A program made the translations under genes and the position numbers. DNA of 49,948 bases, taken from contig JAFSYU010000011.1 of NCBI GenBank assembly GCA_017443595.1, positions 1 to 49,948 of the forward strand, read 5' to 3'. Under the pieces are notes generated by a model. The model did not search any database and had not been told where the DNA came from. It saw nothing but the letters and a program-made list of their open reading frames with translations. Of this stretch, positions 40,428-48,186 are shown piece by piece (positions within the stretch are counted from its first letter, which is position 1; every line of letters starts with the position of its first letter). The stretch is from Clostridia bacterium. GTDB lineage: Bacteria; Bacillota; Clostridia; Oscillospirales; CAG-272.

Positions 40428-41980
40428 TGAGAACAGGTATATACGGCGGCGCGTTTTCCCCGCCGCACAACGGACATATCGCCGCGGCAAAATACTTCTT
40501 ATCCGCGGCAAAGCTTGACAGACTGCTTATAATGCCCAGCCTGGTATCGCCTCACAAGCCCACGGCAAAGGACGACGATCCGCAGGCGAGGATACGGATG
40601 CTGAAGCTCGCGTTCTCCGACGAGCCGAAAATAGAAGTATCCGACTACGAGATACAAAAAGGCGGCGTAAGCTATACTTATTTGACTCTAAAGCACTTCA
40701 AGGAAAGCGGAGATACTCTCTGCTTTCTCGTCGGCTCGGATATGTTCTTATCGCTTGATCACTGGCGCGAACCGGCACAGATATTTTCGCTCTGCGAAGT
40801 CTGGTGTTTAACGAGAACGGGAACTGACGGAGCGGAACTTACGGCAAAAAAGCTCGAGTATGAAAAAAAATTCGGCGCATTATGTTACGTCTGCGAAAAC
40901 GACGCAGTCATAGCTTCGTCAACGGACGTAAGAAGGCTTTTAAGAGAAGGAAAAGACGCTTCGCATTATTTAACGGACAGCGTCAGCGAATATATAAAAG
41001 AAAACGATCTGTACGGCGCAAAAAACGCCGAAATAAAAGAATATATATATAATAAGCTTTCAAAGAAAAGATACGAGCACAGCATAGGCGTGGCGGAAAC
41101 CGCGGAGGAGCTGGGTGACGCGCTCGGTCTGCCGGAGGCGGATATCGCAAAGCTGATACGCGCCGGACTGTGCCACGATATATCAAAAGAAATGAGCATA
41201 GAAGAACAGTTTGCTCTTGTAAAAGAAGCGGGCATCGAGCCTTTGCCGGACTATTACACCGTCCCGGTGACGCTTCATCAGCTGTCGGGCGCGGTGCTTG
41301 CAAAAAAGCTTTTCGGTATTGACAAAGAGATATTCGATATGATACAATACCACTGCACCGGCTCTCCCGGCATGAGCCTGTGCGATAAGATACTGTTCTT
41401 ATCGGATTTCATAGAGCCCAACAGAGAATATGAAGCGTGTAAAGCCATGCGCGCCGAAATATACTCCGGGGAAATAACAATAGAAAGAATAAATAAAATA
41501 TTTACGGAATTATGCGGGCGGCAGCTTAAACATATTGAAGAAAAAGGTTATCCCGCCCACAGTCTTACGCGTCTGACGTACGATACGGAGGTAAAGAAAA
41601 TGACAGAAGAAAAAAAACTTGACCTGACAAACGCAACTTCAAACGAAATTGCAGAGGAAGTAAAGCAAATACTTGACGAAAAACTTGCAAAAAATATTGA
41701 GATAATACCCGTTAGGGATAAGACCGTCGTAACGGATTATTTCGTTATAGCAAACGCAACGTCCACCACGCACGTCAAAGCACTGGCGGACGAGGTGGAA
41801 TACAAGTTAGGCGAGGCGGGGCTCAAACCTCTTCACACGGACGGAGTGCCCGGCGGCGAATGGTACGTTTTAGATTACGGCGTCGTAATAGTCCATATAT
41901 TCTCGGGCAGCGCGCGCGAGTTTTATAAGCTTGACAGACTTTGGCAGGACAAATCACCTATAGATAGTACAGAGGAATAA
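40427..41980 (+). CDS. NadD-YqeK-RsfS fusion
   Basis: One open frame of 517 codons covering three usually separate proteins. Residues 1-195: nicotinate-nucleotide adenylyltransferase NadD (GIYGGAFSPPHNGHI; IASSTDVRRLLREGK) for NAD synthesis. Residues 200-385: HD-domain YqeK (YEHSIGVAETAEEL, CHDISKEM), the family of Ap4A hydrolases. Residues 392-517: ribosome silencing factor RsfS (NIEIIPVRDKTVVTDYFVI, DGVPGGEWYVLDYG). There is no stop between parts. A GGAGG plus ATG at 41600 inside the frame would also allow RsfS alone to be made. The gene abuts yhbY and is followed after 4 bp by leuS. Confidence 0.9.
   Translation: MRTGIYGGAFSPPHNGHIAAAKYFLSAAKLDRLLIMPSLVSPHKPTAKDDDPQARIRMLKLAFSDEPKIEVSDYEIQKGGVSYTYLTLKHFKESGDTLCFLVGSDMFLSLDHWREPAQIFSLCEVWCLTRTGTDGAELTAKKLEYEKKFGALCYVCENDAVIASSTDVRRLLREGKDASHYLTDSVSEYIKENDLYGAKNAEIKEYIYNKLSKKRYEHSIGVAETAEELGDALGLPEADIAKLIRAGLCHDISKEMSIEEQFALVKEAGIEPLPDYYTVPVTLHQLSGAVLAKKLFGIDKEIFDMIQYHCTGSPGMSLCDKILFLSDFIEPNREYEACKAMRAEIYSGEITIERINKIFTELCGRQLKHIEEKGYPAHSLTRLTYDTEVKKMTEEKKLDLTNATSNEIAEEVKQILDEKLAKNIEIIPVRDKTVVTDYFVIANATSTTHVKALADEVEYKLGEAGLKPLHTDGVPGGEWYVLDYGVVIVHIFSGSAREFYKLDRLWQDKSPIDSTEE
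41600..41980 (+). CDS. rsfS: Possible independently translated RsfS
   Basis: Within the fusion frame, ACGGAGGTAAAGAAA precedes an in-frame ATG at 41600, giving a stand-alone 126-residue RsfS that binds L14 and blocks subunit joining under starvation. The residues before this Met (SLTRLTYDTEVKK) look like the natural end of YqeK without its stop codon. Both the fusion and the short product may be made. Confidence 0.55.
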   Translation: MTEEKKLDLTNATSNEIAEEVKQILDEKLAKNIEIIPVRDKTVVTDYFVIANATSTTHVKALADEVEYKLGEAGLKPLHTDGVPGGEWYVLDYGVVIVHIFSGSAREFYKLDRLWQDKSPIDSTEE

Positions 41981-41984
41981 GAAA

Positions 41985-44387
41985 ATGAAATACGATTATA
42001 AGATAATTGAACCTAAATGGCAGAAAATATGGGAAGAAAAAGGCGTTTTCCGCGCAGAAGACAAAAGCAAAAAACCTAAATTCTACGCTCTGGTGGAATT
42101 CCCGTATCCGTCGGGCGCCGGTATGCACGTAGGTCATATAAAGGCTTACTCCGGACTTGACGTCGTATCGCACAAGCGCAGGATGCAGGGATATAACGTG
42201 CTGTTCCCGATGGGGTTCGACAGCTTCGGTCTGCCCGCGGAAAACTACGCGATAAAGACTAATACGCATCCGCACGTCATAACGACAAAGAACGTGGATC
42301 ATTTCAAGGATCAGATGAAGAAAATAGGTTTTTCATTTGACTGGAGCCGCGAGATATCCACTTCCCTGCCCGATTACTACAAATGGACGCAGTGGATATT
42401 CCTTAAAATGTTCGACAACGGGCTCGTTTTCCGTGCGAAAACTCTCGTAAACTACTGCCCGCACTGCAAGGTCGTACTGTCAAACGAGGATTCGCAGGGC
42501 GGCAAATGCGACGTCTGCCACAGCGACGTCATACAGCTGCCGAAAGACGTATGGTATCTTAAAATAACGCAGTACGCGGATAAACTGCTTGACGGCTTGA
42601 ACGAGGTCGATTATCCGGACAGCATAAAGCAGCAGCAGATCACGTGGATAGGCAAATCCACCGGCGCTTTCGTCGATTTCACGCTTGACGGCACGGACGA
42701 CAAGCTTGAAATATATACCACGAGATGCGACACGCTCTACGGCGTCACGTTCATGGTCATAGCTCCCGAACATCCGACGCTCGACAAGCATAAGGATATG
42801 ATCAAAAACTGGGCGGACGTGGAAGCGTACCGCGCGGAATGCGCCAAAAAGACGGAATTTGAGCGCACGCAGCTCGTAAAGGACAAAACCGGCGTCAAGC
42901 TTGACGGTCTGTGCGCCGTAAATCCGGTAAACGGCAAGAAAATACCCATATTCATAGCGGATTACGTCATGATGGGCTACGGCACCGGCGCCATAATGGC
43001 TGTTCCGGCGCACGATCAGCGCGACTATGAATTTGCAAAAAAATTCGGCATAGACATAATCCAGGTAATAGAAGGCGGAGACATAGAAAAAGAAGCGTAT
43101 ACCGGCGACGGCAGGATGATAAACTCCGATTTCTTAAATCAGTACGACAACAAAAAAGACAGTATCGCCGCGATGCTCGAATATTTAGGCGAAAAAGGAA
43201 TAGGCAAAAAGGGCGTTCAGTACAAGATGAAGGACTGGGCGTTCAACCGCCAGAGATACTGGGGCGAGCCGATACCGCTCATCCACTGCCCTAAGTGCGG
43301 AACGGTGGGCGTTCCTTACGAAGAGCTTCCGCTCGTACTGCCGGACGTTGAAAACTTTGAACCGGGAACGGACGGACAGTCGCCGCTTGCACGCATTGAA
43401 TCGTTCGTAAACTGCAAATGCCCGAAGTGCGGCGGCGACGCCAAGCGCGAAACGGACACGATGCCGCAGTGGGCGGGATCTTCCTGGTATTTCCTGCGCT
43501 TCACAGATCCGCATAATGATAAAGCCTTTGCCGATCCGGAAAAGATGAAATACTGGATGCCGGTAGACTGGTACAACGGCGGCATGGAGCACGTCACGCG
43601 CCATTTGCTCTACTCCCGTTTCTGGCACAGATTCTTATACGACATAGGCGAGGTCAACACAAAAGAGCCGTACGCGAAGCGCTCGTATCAGGGACTTATC
43701 TTAGGTCCGGACGGAAACAAGATGAGCAAGTCCGCCGGCAACGTCATAGACCCGCTTGACATAGTGGAAAAATACGGCGCGGATACGCTGCGCACTTACG
43801 TTCTGTTCATGGGCGACTACACCGCCGCGGCTCCGTGGAACGACGACTCCGTAAAAGGCTGCCGCAGATTCCTTGAAAGAGTCGCTTCCCTGACCGATAT
43901 AATGACGGCAAAGGAAGAGGACGCGGCGATTGAAAGCCTTGTCCATAAGACGATACGCAAAGTCGGCGACGATATAGAAGCCATGAAATACAATACGGCG
44001 ATAGCCGCGCTGATGACGCTTATAAACGAATTCGGCAAGGTCGGCGCAATAACGAAATTCGACGTTGAAACGTTTATAAAGCTGCTTTCACCGTTTGCTC
44101 CGCATCTGACCGAGGAAATGTGGGAGAGCTTAGGTCATAAGACCCTGCTCGCCGTCACTCCGTGGCCCGAATACGACGAGGAAAAGACCATTGACAGCAC
44201 GGTGGAGATAGGCGTGCAGTTCAACGGCAAGTCGCGCGGAACGGTGGTCATCCCCGCGGACGCGGACAAGGACGCCGCGGTCGCCGCCGTCAAAGAGTCC
44301 GGCAAATTCGCCGCCCAGCTTGACGGAAAGCAGATAGTCAAAGAGATCTACGTTCCGGGAAGAATAATCAACCTCATAGTAAAATAA
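41985..44387 (+). CDS. leuS: Leucyl-tRNA synthetase
   Basis: An 800-residue class Ia synthetase charging tRNA-Leu. Motifs: EFPYPSGAGMHVGHIKAYSG (HIGH-type, about 39-58), zinc-site-like NYCPHCKVVLSNE with CDVCHS, the CP1 editing domain (TTRCDTLYGVTFMVIAPEHP, YGTGAIMAVPAHDQRD), NRQRYWGEPIPLIHC, the KMSKS loop GNKMSKSAGNVIDP and the C-terminal tRNA-binding domain. Length is typical. It is followed by a 127-bp gap carrying the rpsU promoter. Confidence 0.98.
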   Translation: MKYDYKIIEPKWQKIWEEKGVFRAEDKSKKPKFYALVEFPYPSGAGMHVGHIKAYSGLDVVSHKRRMQGYNVLFPMGFDSFGLPAENYAIKTNTHPHVITTKNVDHFKDQMKKIGFSFDWSREISTSLPDYYKWTQWIFLKMFDNGLVFRAKTLVNYCPHCKVVLSNEDSQGGKCDVCHSDVIQLPKDVWYLKITQYADKLLDGLNEVDYPDSIKQQQITWIGKSTGAFVDFTLDGTDDKLEIYTTRCDTLYGVTFMVIAPEHPTLDKHKDMIKNWADVEAYRAECAKKTEFERTQLVKDKTGVKLDGLCAVNPVNGKKIPIFIADYVMMGYGTGAIMAVPAHDQRDYEFAKKFGIDIIQVIEGGDIEKEAYTGDGRMINSDFLNQYDNKKDSIAAMLEYLGEKGIGKKGVQYKMKDWAFNRQRYWGEPIPLIHCPKCGTVGVPYEELPLVLPDVENFEPGTDGQSPLARIESFVNCKCPKCGGDAKRETDTMPQWAGSSWYFLRFTDPHNDKAFADPEKMKYWMPVDWYNGGMEHVTRHLLYSRFWHRFLYDIGEVNTKEPYAKRSYQGLILGPDGNKMSKSAGNVIDPLDIVEKYGADTLRTYVLFMGDYTAAAPWNDDSVKGCRRFLERVASLTDIMTAKEEDAAIESLVHKTIRKVGDDIEAMKYNTAIAALMTLINEFGKVGAITKFDVETFIKLLSPFAPHLTEEMWESLGHKTLLAVTPWPEYDEEKTIDSTVEIGVQFNGKSRGTVVIPADADKDAAVAAVKESGKFAAQLDGKQIVKEIYVPGRIINLIVK

Positions 44388-44441
44388 TGCTATCTATACG
44401 TTGATTTTTTTCAAAAACAAGAAAAAAATCTCAAAATATAC

Positions 44442-44470
44442 TTGACAAATCATAAAACTGAATGTATAAT
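44442..44470 (+). promoter_or_regulatory. Promoter of rpsU
   Basis: Perfect -35 TTGACA (44442-44447), 17-bp spacer, perfect -10 TATAAT (44465-44470). A very strong GGGGGGGAAAG ribosome binding site follows about 30 bp later. Confidence 0.9.
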
Positions 44471-44514
44471 AGCAAAGTAATTTATGCTCTTATGCGAAGG
44501 GGGGGAAAGAAATA

Positions 44515-44691
44515 ATGGCAGAAGTCAGAGTAAAAGAGAATGAATCGCTTGACAGCGCTCTGAAGAAATTCAAGAGAGCCTGCGCAAGATCCGGCATAAT
44601 GACAGAGCTTCGCAAAAGAGAATGCTATGAAAAGCCCAGCGTAAGACGCAAAAAGAAGTCTGAGGCTGCAAGAAAGCGCAAATACAAATAA
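44515..44691 (+). CDS. rpsU: 30S ribosomal protein S21
   Basis: A 58-residue small-subunit protein. It starts [20 protein letters not shown], contains [20 protein letters not shown] and ends in the basic tail [18 protein letters not shown], all typical of S21. It has a strong promoter and a G-rich ribosome binding site. It is too short for common length cut-offs and is easily missed. Confidence 0.97.
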   Translation: MAEVRVKENESLDSALKKFKRACARSGIMTELRKRECYEKPSVRRKKKSEAARKRKYK

Positions 44692-44700
44692 GAAGAAGCA

Positions 44701-44721
44701 CACCCCGGGTAAACCGGGGTG
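44701..44721 (+). terminator. Hairpin between rpsU and tRNA-Gly
   Basis: CACCCCGG pairs with CCGGGGTG around GTAAA. It is followed by ATTCTG rather than a T run, so it may attenuate or process the transcript rather than fully terminate it, allowing read-through into tRNA-Gly. Confidence 0.55.
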
Positions 44722-44726
44722 ATTCT

Positions 44727-44802
44727 GCGGAATTAGCTCATATGGTAGAGCGTCGCCTTCCCAAGGCGAATGTGGCGGGTTCGAGCCCCGTATTCCGCTC
44801 CA
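44727..44802 (+). tRNA. tRNA-Gly (anticodon CCC) with encoded CCA
   Basis: Cloverleaf with acceptor GCGGAAT (44727-44733) pairing with ATTCCGC (44792-44798), discriminator T at 44799 and encoded CCA (44800-44802). The D arm is GCTC..GAGC, the anticodon arm TCGCC-TTCCCAA-GGCGA gives CCC (GGG codons), and the T arm is GCGGG-TTCGAGC-CCCGT. It is a typical integration target; copies of its 3' end recur downstream. Confidence 0.95.
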
Positions 44803-44807
44803 AGAGG

Positions 44808-44842
44808 ACAACGGAGAGGCATTTGCCTCTCCGTTGTTTTCT
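44808..44842 (+). terminator. Intrinsic terminator of tRNA-Gly
   Basis: ACAACGGAGAGGC pairs over 13 bp with GCCTCTCCGTTGT around ATTT and is followed by TTTCTT. It lies 6 bp after the CCA. Confidence 0.92.
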
Positions 44843-44991
44843 TCGTAGTTTATATACGGGGCTTGAAGCAGCGTTAAGAAAACAGTCCGGGGGACTGTTT
44901 TTAGCGGTGACCGAAGGATTTTGCAAGGCAAGCACGTTCAAGTTTTTGCAAATTGCCTTGCAAAATCCAAGAAGAGCCCCGTATTCCGCTC

Positions 44992-45031
44992 TGAATCAGA
45001 AAAGACGCCGTACGGCGTCTTTTCTGATTCA
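44992..45031. terminator. Perfect 40-bp palindrome
   Basis: TGAATCAGAAAAGACGCCGT is followed immediately by its exact reverse complement, giving a 20-bp stem with no designed loop, directly after the second tRNA 3'-end copy. It resembles a bidirectional terminator but has no T run beyond TTTT within the stem. Confidence 0.7.
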
Positions 45032-45298
45032 GCAACAAAATTATATATACGGGGCTCGAAGCAGCGTTAAGAAAACAGTCCGGGGGACTGTTTTTAGCGG
45101 TGACTGTTGACGAGCCTTGCGCCTCCGGGGGAGGAATAAGCAAGGCGAGGAAAGCGCAGCGGTCGAAAAAAATCAAGCAAAGTCGCGGCAGCGACGCGAA
45201 GATTTTTTCGGGCACCGCAAGCGGTCATATAGCAACCTGGAAAAACGGCTGCACTCTTGCCTTGCAAAATCCAAGAAGAGCCCCGGTTTTCAACTAAA

Positions 45299-45590
45299 TC
45301 CGTCCTTACGGGAACCCCCGTTGCTCACTTCATTCACAACGGGGAACCCCTATTACGGACGGGTTAAATCCACTGCGTGGATGAAATCGCTGCACGATGA
45401 AATCCGCTCGACGCGGATGAGAGAAAGAGGACGGATTTAATTTCACCGAGCGTGCAACGCTCGATTTCATCCGAAGACGAAGTCCGAGGATTTCACCGCG
45501 GCTTTCCGTCGGGGTCCCCGGCGAATCGCGAACAGCGATTCGTGGGGAACGGACGCCGCGATTTCATTTTTTGCGATTTCAAGCGGTTTG
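45299..45590. repeat. Mosaic hairpin array with ATGAAATC/TTTCACC spacers
   Basis: About 290 non-coding bases of nested small palindromes: CCGTCC...GGACGG frames CCCCGTTG...CAACGGGG. These are followed by ATCCAC-TGC-GTGGAT, ATCCGC-TCGAC-GCGGAT, GAGCGT-GCA-ACGCTC, TCCGA-AGACGAAG-TCCGA and GAATCGC-GAACA-GCGATTC. Spacers GATGAAATC and GATTTCACC link them, as in 3112-3238. The GGGAACCCC modules also match the repeats around the XRE gene. Confidence 0.65.
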
Positions 45591-45699
45591 GTTTAACGAT
45601 GAATATCAGACCGTATAAAATCAGATTTTTTATCTTTTTTTCACTTTTGTGTTTTCACGCGTTAATCACAAGGCGCGTGGTCTAAAAAGATCGGCACAA
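45591..45699. other. Intergenic, no gene seen
   Basis: AT-rich spacer between the hairpin array and a terminator-like palindrome. A frame from 45452 continues into it, but it begins inside the repeat array and has no ribosome binding site. I see no RNA gene. Confidence 0.4.
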
Positions 45700-45726
45700 G
45701 AAAACCGGCATTTTTCGCCGGTTTTC
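45700..45726. terminator. Bidirectional terminator-like hairpin
   Basis: GAAAACCGGC pairs with GCCGGTTTTC around ATTTTTC; T-rich sequence follows on the plus strand (TTCGTTTTTC). It isolates the repeat tract from the surface-protein genes. Confidence 0.7.
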
Positions 45727-45913
45727 TTCGTTTTTCTCCGTTTTTCTCGCTTTTTCAAAAACTGAAAAAGCAGTGAAATAAAAAGATCATGTACCCATTT
45801 TGCATTCCGAAAATTGAATATGGTATTCGCAGTTTGCCGGACGAACGGAGCCGTTAGGAAATAAAACACTCTTCCCGCTTATCAACGGTTATATAATATC
45901 CCTATTCCATGTC

Positions 45914-45942
45914 TTGACATTTGTCCTGCTTTGCAGTATAAT
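45914..45942 (+). promoter_or_regulatory. Promoter of the CBM9-like surface protein gene
   Basis: Perfect -35 TTGACA (45914-45919), 17-bp spacer, perfect -10 TATAAT (45937-45942). Transcription would start near 45949, leaving a leader of about 175 nt. Confidence 0.85.
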
Positions 45943-45948
45943 GGAAAC

Positions 45949-46125
45949 GGACGATCCGAATACACACGATATTGCCTCGTCGTGCCCTGCCTTTCCGCTT
46001 CGGCACGCAGAAGTCTTGCGTAAAGACTTGAGATCCGGATAACGCAATGATCAAGTTCAAACGTCTTTATCCGAGTGTAAAGATTCAGAGATAACAAAGT
46101 ACTAAATAATAACCGGAGGATAGCC
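45949..46125 (+). other. Long 5' leader of the CBM9-like gene
   Basis: About 177 untranslated bases with predicted hairpins: GTGCC...GGCAC around 45983-46007 and AAGTCTT-GCGTA-AAGACTT at about 46011-46029. Further on, ATCCGGATAACG (from 46031) is complementary in part to CTTTATCCGAG (from 46065). It does not match a riboswitch class I know. CCGGAGG lies 7 bp before the ATG. Confidence 0.4.
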
Positions 46126-47778
46126 ATGAAGAAACTGTTCATAACGCTTGCATGCATCGTTACGCTCGCCGCGGCGCTTGCTCTTTCCGCTTTTGCCATA
46201 CGCACGGATAACGGAGTCCTTGTATATGACGCGGATCGCATAGAGGAGATCCTGAGTTGTGAGGCGGGAGAGCGCGATATCAGATGGGACGTGCCGTTCC
46301 TTGCAAACGTGCCGAAGATCGACGGCGTAATAGGTGAAGACGAATACCTGCCGTTTGAAAACTATATGCCGTATATGTCAAAAGCGGCGTTCGGCAAAAC
46401 AAGCGAAAACTCGTTCCAAAAGTTTATAGACTCGACGGAAAACAACATACTCGACGCGTACTGGGGCTGGGACGGAACATATCTTTATATCGCATTCACG
46501 GTGCATCCGGTCAACGGATACCATTGCGACCCTGAGACGGATTACGGCAGCAGTATACTCCTGTATAACGCAAACTGCCTGCAGCTCGGTTTTGCCGACC
46601 CGGAGGCGACAGGCAAGGACAAAAGCTATAACGAAATAGGCTTCGGCGTGAACAGCGAGGACGGGCATCTGCTTGTTGAAAGCTGGGCGGGACAGTATCT
46701 GCCCGAAGCCGGAACGGACTTCATGGGTATATACGACAGAAGAAACGAGACCGTAACGTATGAAATACGTCTTCGCGCGCAGTCTCTGCTCGGCTTGACG
46801 GACAGAGCGCCGCAGAACGGAGATCAGCTCAATTACGCATTTGTACTCGCTCTGAACGGCGATTCATACGCCACGGGCGAGGTCTGGCAGCTTCTGTTCT
46901 GCCACGGCATAGGCGGTCAGTATTCCATGAAGCTGAACGAGTATTTTGCAAGAATAACCTTTACCGGCAAGCCGGACAACGTTGAAGGCGAGGTCATAAA
47001 TTACACGGGTCTTGATGAAAACGAGCAGAGATACGGGCTTCTCACGTTCGCGGACATGAGCCTTGAGGCTGTAACGGACGCGATAAAAACGGAAAACGCC
47101 CGCGCTGAGCGCACGGAGGAAAACGGAGAGGCGTTTTTAAGATTTTATCCCGGCGAAGGAGATGGCATACCGTACTTCTACTTTATCCCGGGACGCATGC
47201 TTGCGGACAACGTAAGCACCGTGGCGGTCAAATACCGCACCTCTTCCCCGCACGTTGAAGAACTCGGCATTGTGTACCGCAACATGTTCACGGAGTATAT
47301 CGATCCCGATTACTTCTATACGGAAACGGTCGGCAACGACGGCGAATGGCACGTCGTGCTGTTCGATATGGAAGGCGAGGACGGCTGGACGCACTTTATA
47401 GTAGACCTCGGCATCGTCGCTTTCCCGGATGGCGCGCCGGCTGACGAATACGTCGATATAGCGTGGATCAAGGGCTATACGGACGACCCGCGGGATATGT
47501 ATTCGGACATGATATACAAAAAACAGAGCGCCGTAACGGAGACGCAGACGGAAACCGGGACGGAAGCCGAAACCGAAACTGAGACCGATACGCAGACCGT
47601 AACGGACGCGGTGACAGACGCTCCCGAGACGAAAAAGCAGGATACCGGCGATAAAGACGTCAAAAACCCGGGTAAATTCAATCCGCTGTTCATTATAATC
47701 CCCGCAGCAGCAGCCGTCATCATCGCGGTCGTTATCATCGTTATATTAAAAAAGAAAGCGGCGTCGGTTAAAAGATGA
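46126..47778 (+). CDS. Cell-surface protein with CBM9-like domain and C-terminal membrane anchor
   Basis: A 550-residue exported, membrane-anchored protein. Signal peptide 1-24. Residues about 60-285 resemble a family 9 carbohydrate-binding / DOMON-like beta-sandwich: PKIDGVIGEDEYLPFENYM, DAYWGWDGTYLYIAFTVHP, NCLQLGFAD, EIGFGVNSEDGHLLVESW and YEIRLRAQSLLG. Residues 300-460 form a second beta-rich region of unknown type. A Thr/Glu linker (about 470-505, TETQTETGTEAETETETDTQ) leads to a membrane helix (FNPLFIIIPAAAAVIIAVVI) and a KKK tail. It may bind glycan at the cell surface. The ligand is inferred. Confidence 0.78.
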   Translation: MKKLFITLACIVTLAAALALSAFAIRTDNGVLVYDADRIEEILSCEAGERDIRWDVPFLANVPKIDGVIGEDEYLPFENYMPYMSKAAFGKTSENSFQKFIDSTENNILDAYWGWDGTYLYIAFTVHPVNGYHCDPETDYGSSILLYNANCLQLGFADPEATGKDKSYNEIGFGVNSEDGHLLVESWAGQYLPEAGTDFMGIYDRRNETVTYEIRLRAQSLLGLTDRAPQNGDQLNYAFVLALNGDSYATGEVWQLLFCHGIGGQYSMKLNEYFARITFTGKPDNVEGEVINYTGLDENEQRYGLLTFADMSLEAVTDAIKTENARAERTEENGEAFLRFYPGEGDGIPYFYFIPGRMLADNVSTVAVKYRTSSPHVEELGIVYRNMFTEYIDPDYFYTETVGNDGEWHVVLFDMEGEDGWTHFIVDLGIVAFPDGAPADEYVDIAWIKGYTDDPRDMYSDMIYKKQSAVTETQTETGTEAETETETDTQTVTDAVTDAPETKKQDTGDKDVKNPGKFNPLFIIIPAAAAVIIAVVIIVILKKKAASVKR

Positions 47779-48186
47779 CAATTTATAACCGTATCATTGT
47801 ACGCTCTAAAAGTACGATGAGGCGATGTAACACGCAGAAATATTCTTTGTGATTTCGAGCGTTAAGAACATAAAAGAACCGTCTTTTGTTTGCCAAAAGA
47901 AGGTCCTTTCAATGATATCCGTTCCTTGCGGATTTTTCCGTCACTGATATGGACGCGTACCGGGAAATCCTGAAAAAGATCGGGCGTTATGAAAAGTCCT
48001 GCGGGTTCATTTGCGGCAAAAGAAACGTCTCTTGCCTGCCGCGGCAAAAGGCGTTTTCTTTTCGTTTTCGGGACACGAAAACAGTTGAAAACAAAAAAGA
48101 CGTATTTTGTACCGTTTAACGGCTGAAAAATTCACACAATAGTGCTATAATAAATAAAAAATATGAGCTATTCAGAGGTAAAAAAT
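47779..48186. other. Intergenic region with weak hairpins
   Basis: About 400 bases. ATCCG-TTCCTTG-CGGAT followed by TTTTT (about 47918-47939) could end the upstream gene. A 56-codon frame opens at 47949 (MDAYREILKKIGRYEK...) but has no ribosome binding site and is not called. TATAAT at 48146-48151 is a likely -10 for the next gene, without a clear -35. Confidence 0.4.

Larger units (their letters stand above)
44783..45286. repeat. Tandem repeat tract built on the tRNA-Gly 3' end
   Basis: The last 18 bases of the tRNA body, GAGCCCCGTATTCCGCTC (44783-44800), recur exactly at 44974-44991 and partially (GAGCCCCGG) at 45278. Each of the first two copies is followed at once by a different strong hairpin. 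A 62-bp block beginning TATATACGGGGCT and containing AAACAGTCC-GGG-GGACTGTTTTT is repeated at 44851-44912 and 45044-45105. The block TTGCCTTGCAAAATCCAAGA (44953, 45257) leads into each later GAGCCCCG copy. The unit lengths are 191 and 304 bp. No integrase or gene is present. Confidence 0.8.

Noticed and set aside
44482..45440. Several frames across tRNA-Gly and its downstream repeats on both strands
   Set aside because: They run through the tRNA, terminators and tandem repeats, and the same peptide reappears because of the DNA repeat. None has a usable start site.
47949..48119. 56-codon frame beginning MDAYREILKKIG between the two surface-protein genes
   Set aside because: No Shine-Dalgarno before the ATG and no recognisable family. 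It could be a decayed gene but cannot be supported.
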